DNA of 64,000 nucleotides from Motiliproteus coralliicola (GTDB taxonomy: Bacteria > Pseudomonadota > Gammaproteobacteria > Pseudomonadales > Balneatricaceae), in assembly GCF_003345655.1 (NCBI RefSeq), contig NZ_QQOH01000002.1, positions 620,001 to 684,000 of the forward strand, given 5' to 3'. Within the stretch, counting starts at the first letter, position 1, and every line of letters starts with the position of its first letter. Under the pieces are notes generated by a model. That model saw only the letters and a program-made list of their open reading frames with translations, had not been told where the DNA came from and did not search any database. The position numbers and the translations under genes are program-made. Below are positions 60,664-64,000 of this stretch, piece after piece.

Positions 60664-62295
60664 ATGAGAAAGCCAAAAACAAGGAAAGAGAAATTATCCA
60701 TTTATCTCGCAAAACCTGGAGTAGGGAGCGATGTTGCTAAGGTAATTAACCTCGAGAATTCGAAACCTCCTATCGAGATGGATATTTCAGGGGTAGAGGC
60801 AACACTCTATGTTAAAAAAGAGCCTCCCAAGCCGCCACCTCCATGGACAAAGCTCTTTACCGAACACCAGGACCTTCCAGATGATATATTTGGGGGCAGG
60901 AAGGCTGTAGGTGCTGCATTTGTAGTAAAACTTAATGAAAGCCTCTTTGTATTAACTTTTGGGACTGGGTTCCACCTTCTTAAAAATGAATCTATTGAAA
61001 GGGACTTCGGTCTAAGAGTAACGCTAAATTCGGTTGATCCAGACAAATTAAGAAGTCTCGATAAAGCTAGCTATGATCACAACCCATTAAACTCAAGAAC
61101 TCAAAGCTCAATAGACTTAGGAGTATTTGACCTTGATGTTGATTCTGAGATGGACATGCTATATGCAGTTACAGGCGCATCAAAAGTCCCTATATTTGGG
61201 TCACATGTAACAGGGCGAGATGCGTTAACCCTAGTATTAGACATCAATTTAAACGGATTGAAAGATATACTATTAGAGTCCTTGTCCAGATACGAAGCAG
61301 CTCTACCAAAAGACTTTGAGTGGGTTGAGAATATACAAAGAGTAAAGGACAAAGAGCTTCAGGAAGTATTGGACTTAGAGCTAGACGATGTCTTAGCCAA
61401 GAATGATTTTAAGAATATGTGGCTTGGTGAACCTGAAATTATTGATTGGGAGTCACAAGTTGGTTATTCGTTCGATCTATATCAAAAAACGCCCAGGCAT
61501 GTTGTCCTGAAAATAAATGACTTGGTTCAGTATTTCAAAGAAAAAGATGTATCATTGACTTCAGATAATCTTAAATCCCAGACCATTCATATTAACGACA
61601 ATGAATACACCTCAATAAAAAAGTGGTCGGCATACCGATGCTTATATGCGGAAGTGACCAGTGATAAAGAGCACTATATCCTTAGAAATGGCCAATGGTA
61701 CATTGTTAATACAGACTTTGTAGATAGTGTTGATAAGTATCTAGAAGGTTTTGATTCTTATGATTTTAAACTTCCAACATATGCTCATGATCGTGAAGAA
61801 GAATACAATGAGTTCGTGACCAAAGAGCATGATAATATTGAACTCATGGATAAGAAATTTGTAAAGATAGGTGGGCCATACGACAAACTAGAGTTTTGCG
61901 ACCTTATTAAGGACTCATCTGAATTTATACATGTCAAATACTACAGAAGCTCGTCTACTTTGAGCCACCTTTTTTCCCAAGGCTTTGTGGCTTCTGAAGC
62001 TTTTATTAGTGACTCTGGATTTAGAAAGCGGCTAAATGAAAAGCTCCCCAATTCGACTAAGCTTGATTGCACTGACAGTAGGCCTGACCCAAGCTCTTAT
62101 AGAATCGTTTACGCTATCGCAACGAATAAGAAAGTTCCAAAGGAATTGCCTTTTTTCTCAAAAGTTACTCTAAAGAATGCTCTCAAGACACTAAAAACAC
62201 TGAATTATAGTGTTTCAGTTTCGGCTATTGACGTCGATCCAGTCCTTGAGATAAAGAAAAAAGGAAAGCCAGAAAAAGAGAAGAAACTAGCATGA
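60664..62295 (+). CDS. TIGR04141/DUF6119 family sporadically distributed protein
   Basis: 543 residues, close to the family length. Recognised by the N-terminal LSIYLAKPGV, the segment FVVKLNESLFVLTFGTGFHLL, ERDFGLRVTLNSVDPDKLRSLD, the run ending FDLDVDSEMDMLYAVTG, and the C-terminal FCDLIKDSSEFIHVKYYRSSSTLSHLFSQG. Family members are scattered in genomes, often in variable islands, and function is not established; a defence role is suspected by context. The largest cassette gene in the window. The stop lies just before attC site F. Confidence 0.8.
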   Translation: MRKPKTRKEKLSIYLAKPGVGSDVAKVINLENSKPPIEMDISGVEATLYVKKEPPKPPPPWTKLFTEHQDLPDDIFGGRKAVGAAFVVKLNESLFVLTFGTGFHLLKNESIERDFGLRVTLNSVDPDKLRSLDKASYDHNPLNSRTQSSIDLGVFDLDVDSEMDMLYAVTGASKVPIFGSHVTGRDALTLVLDINLNGLKDILLESLSRYEAALPKDFEWVENIQRVKDKELQEVLDLELDDVLAKNDFKNMWLGEPEIIDWESQVGYSFDLYQKTPRHVVLKINDLVQYFKEKDVSLTSDNLKSQTIHINDNEYTSIKKWSAYRCLYAEVTSDKEHYILRNGQWYIVNTDFVDSVDKYLEGFDSYDFKLPTYAHDREEEYNEFVTKEHDNIELMDKKFVKIGGPYDKLEFCDLIKDSSEFIHVKYYRSSSTLSHLFSQGFVASEAFISDSGFRKRLNEKLPNSTKLDCTDSRPDPSSYRIVYAIATNKKVPKELPFFSKVTLKNALKTLKTLNYSVSVSAIDVDPVLEIKKKGKPEKEKKLA

Positions 62296-62308
62296 TTAGA
62301 GTTTCGCA

Positions 62309-62369
62309 GCTAACAATAGCGTCAATCAGGACGCTCGCAAGCTCGCGCCTATTAAGCAGGCGTTATACA
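62309..62369 (+). other. attC-like recombination site F
   Basis: Left CTAACAATAGCGTCAATC, right GCAGGCGTTATAC, with a central stem GGACGCTCGC/GCGCCT region. Canonical short attC. Confidence 0.88.
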
Positions 62370-62373
62370 TCAC

Positions 62374-62658
62374 ATGCCAACTAGTAAGTCACCCTTGGAG
62401 CGCTCTGCAGGTAAGTTAATTTCTGCGATCCAAAAGGAATGGAATAAGTAATTCGGCTCAGTTGCTGAATTCAGCTTGGACGTCATGGATAGAGGTCATG
62501 ACCTTCTTACAGCAGCAAAGTGTGGAGAAGTTGGGCGTGTACTGAACGGACTGAGCGTAACCCAATATCTAGGAGAGCTTTGGGTTCGCAAACACCCCAA
62601 CGTGATAGCCTGCATAGAGAGTTTCGAAAAGGAATTGGAAGCAAGTTCAAACGTATAA
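62374..62658 (+). pseudogene. small cassette gene interrupted by an in-frame stop
   Basis: The ATG at 62374, 5 bp after attC site F, opens a frame that hits TAA at 62449-62451 after 25 codons (MPTSKSPLERSAGKLISAI..) and then continues in the same frame for 69 codons to TAA 62656, with an organised sequence (LLTAAKCGEVGRVLNGLSV, QYLGELWVRKHPNVIA, ESFEKELE). A single base change would restore a 94-residue protein. The second part has a possible internal start at 62476. Function unknown. Confidence 0.55.
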
Positions 62659-62750
62659 CTAGTGACTATGGACGTCAACGGTCAGCCCAACTGCTTTGGG
62701 TACGGAGCTCAGCTGCTAAGCTGCTTCGTCTCGGTACGGCGGCGTTATAT
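62654..62750 (+). other. attC-like recombination site G
   Basis: Left TATAACTAGTGACTATGG, then ACGTCAACGGTCAGCCC; right GGTACGGCGGCGTTATAT. Long form (about 97 bp). The left half is shared with the half sites at the ends of both arrays. Confidence 0.75.
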
Positions 62751-62763
62751 GTCAGGGGAAACA

Positions 62764-63000
62764 ATGAAGATATTTGGATACAAAAAAGCTGATACAGATA
62801 TCGAAGGGCTTCTGGAATTGAGCGATATTGCGTTCTCAACTAATCCTAAAACGTTAAGGGCGATCGCTAAATTTCTTGAAGAAGCTGCTGATGAACTTCA
62901 AGCAATGGGTAGTGACTTCGGCCACCTTCATCTTATGGATGAATGGCCAGGCTGGGCAGATGGTGAGCCTGACATTCAGGTTGTGAATGAAAACAAATAA
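62764..63000 (+). CDS. Imm32-like immunity protein family, cassette-encoded
   Basis: 78 residues from ATG 62764, with AGGGGAA upstream and attC site G 14 bp before; the longer open frame runs inside the attC. Sequence features KTLRAIAKFLEEAADELQAMG, DFGHLHLMDE and PDIQVVNEN match the Imm32-type small immunity proteins as I recall them. Such genes are common as lone cassettes. No cognate toxin is seen nearby. Confidence 0.6.
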   Translation: MKIFGYKKADTDIEGLLELSDIAFSTNPKTLRAIAKFLEEAADELQAMGSDFGHLHLMDEWPGWADGEPDIQVVNENK

Positions 63001-63222
63001 CTATGGCCTTCGGTCAAGATGACTAGGCTATTTTCGCCTCCCATCTCTCACTTCTCTTGTGAATGGACCTCTGCAGCTCGTTGGTCTCATCCTTGACCAT
63101 CAAACTTGATATCCATCAAAGGGGGCCGAATTGCCGACTTCTGACGCCCCTTATCGCCGACTTCCGGCACCCCAGCCGTAGTAACATACGTCCCCTCATT
63201 TAAGATACAGACAGGGGTTATC

Positions 63223-63789
63223 ATGACAGTTGACCTACATAGCCGCTACGGCCTGAGTGCGACCCATAGTGAAGTGGTTGAAGCGGGCAAAATCATTGAG
63301 CCTTGCGATGCCTTGGATATGGGCTGTTCCAATGGCCGAAACAGCATCCACCTGAGCCAGCTGGGCTTTAATATCACTGCCGTCGATAACAACCCCAACG
63401 CCATCCATATGCTGCAGCAGATTGCAAATGCGGAGGGTCTGACTAACATTCAGGCGCAGGTTTACGACCTCAATGAGGCTGATCTGGACTCGGATTACGG
63501 GTTTATCGCCTGCACCGTTACGCTGATGTTCCTCGATCCGGCGCGTGTCGGTGCGGTGATCGCCGATATGCAGGCGCGCACGCTGCCCGGTGGTTATAAC
63601 CTGATCGTTTGCGCGATGAGCACCGACGAGTATCCGTGCCCGGTTCCGTTCCGGTTCACCCTGGGGGAAGGGGAGTTGGGCGAGGCCTACGAGGGCTGGG
63701 AACTGGTCAAGTACAACGAAGAGCTGGGTACCATGCACAATGGTGCGCAGCTGATGTTTGCGACCCTGTTGGCGCGAAAGCCTAGCTAG
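63223..63789 (+). CDS. tehB: TehB-like SAM-dependent methyltransferase
   Basis: 188 residues. Class I methyltransferase: motif I ALDMGCSNGRNSIHLSQLG (residues about 30-48), acidic AVDNNPNA, YDLNEADLD, and TVTLMFLDP. The TehB family methylates tellurite and gives resistance in some hosts; the native substrate is often unknown. ATG has GGGG upstream (ACAGGGGTTATC). Core-like base composition marks the return from the cassette region. Confidence 0.82.
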   Translation: MTVDLHSRYGLSATHSEVVEAGKIIEPCDALDMGCSNGRNSIHLSQLGFNITAVDNNPNAIHMLQQIANAEGLTNIQAQVYDLNEADLDSDYGFIACTVTLMFLDPARVGAVIADMQARTLPGGYNLIVCAMSTDEYPCPVPFRFTLGEGELGEAYEGWELVKYNEELGTMHNGAQLMFATLLARKPS

Positions 63790-63888
63790 GAACCGGAAAC
63801 AGTCTCTGCCGCTTTGATAAGCGCCTGAAGCGCTCCAGCTTTAGGCGCTGTAGCTAATGACCGTCGACCTTAGCAAAGAGGTTCCCTT
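63787..63888. repeat. 102-bp palindromic element related to 11529-11799
   Basis: Ends TAGGAACC and GGTTCCCT are inverted; inside, GCGCCT (63821-63826) pairs with AGGCGC (63843-63848). AGTCTCTGC(C/G)GCTT, AAGCGCCTGAA, TAGGCG and CTTAGCAAAG occur in the same order in the 11.5-kb element. It starts at the tehB stop codon. After it, to 64000, no gene is seen. Confidence 0.6.
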
Positions 63889-64000
63889 GGTTTGCCGATT
63901 GCCGATTGCCGCTGGTGCTGGTGCTATCGGTAAAGCGTTTTATCGCGGTTGATTGGAAAACCAGGTCTCCAGAAAGTCGATGCATTGGACAAGCTTCGAA

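Larger units (their letters stand above)
58930..63022. mobile_element. integron-type gene-cassette array 2 (no integrase)
   Basis: Five small-to-medium same-strand, AT-rich genes separated by attC-like palindromes at 59911-59979, 60570-60622, 62309-62369 and 62654-62750, with a half site at about 62995-63022. Typical left TAACAA and right GCGTTA/GGCGTTAT cores are present. As in array 1 there is no intI gene within the window, so it is a CALIN. Its right end carries the same half-site sequence as the end of array 1. Confidence 0.78.

Overview
The window looks like chromosome from a marine, heterotrophic gammaproteobacterium of the Oceanospirillales type. The support is gammaproteobacterial FtsA/FtsZ, MetA and RmuC sequences, a TRAP solute-binding protein, sulfonate, purine and histidine catabolism, and integron-type cassettes. 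This taxonomic placement is inference. Most of the window is GC-rich core sequence. Two AT-richer stretches (about 17.2-19.3 kb and 58.9-63.0 kb) stand out as gene-cassette arrays.

Layout. 0-6.8 kb: housekeeping genes (rmuC end, a DUF3820 protein, an XRE-cupin regulator, ftsA-ftsZ, tRNA-Ser, metA). 7-13.9 kb: a probable organosulfonate operon (cysteate sulfo-lyase CuyA, an HpsN/HisD-type dehydrogenase, a DegT-type aminotransferase, an Asp/Glu-type racemase, a TRAP binding protein) followed by a LysR gene. A 20-bp sequence repeated upstream of both the operon and the LysR gene is a candidate operator. 14-16.8 kb: YqjG and pirin divergent from a YhaJ-like LysR gene. 16.8-19.5 kb: cassette array 1, including an HNH modification-dependent nuclease, followed by a decayed fragment of an M48 peptidase gene.

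19.5-46 kb is one metabolic theme. The complete beta-hydroxyaspartate cycle (bhcABCD) lies beside a nearly complete purine route: guanine deaminase, xanthine dehydrogenase XdhABC, purine permease, PuuD urate oxidase, UraH, UraD, PuuE, allantoicase and ureidoglycolate lyase. That route ends in glyoxylate, the substrate of the Bhc cycle. Variants of the palindrome TTGTATACAA occur upstream of bhcA, the HAD phosphatase gene, puuE, uraH, the permease gene, a GntR/FadR-type regulator gene, xdhA and a malic enzyme gene. This suggests one regulon running from purine to glyoxylate to oxaloacetate and on to pyruvate.

46-58.7 kb: a chemoreceptor, an M48-type metallopeptidase with a membrane-protein partner, a cytochrome c, the hutIGUH operon with divergent hutC, and a PAS-GGDEF diguanylate cyclase. 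58.7-63.0 kb: cassette array 2 (a membrane-anchored HTH protein, a coiled-coil membrane protein, a TIGR04141/DUF6119 protein, a broken small gene, an Imm32-like protein). No integrase gene is visible near either array. The window ends with a TehB-like methyltransferase and a short palindromic element related to a 271-bp element at 11.5 kb.
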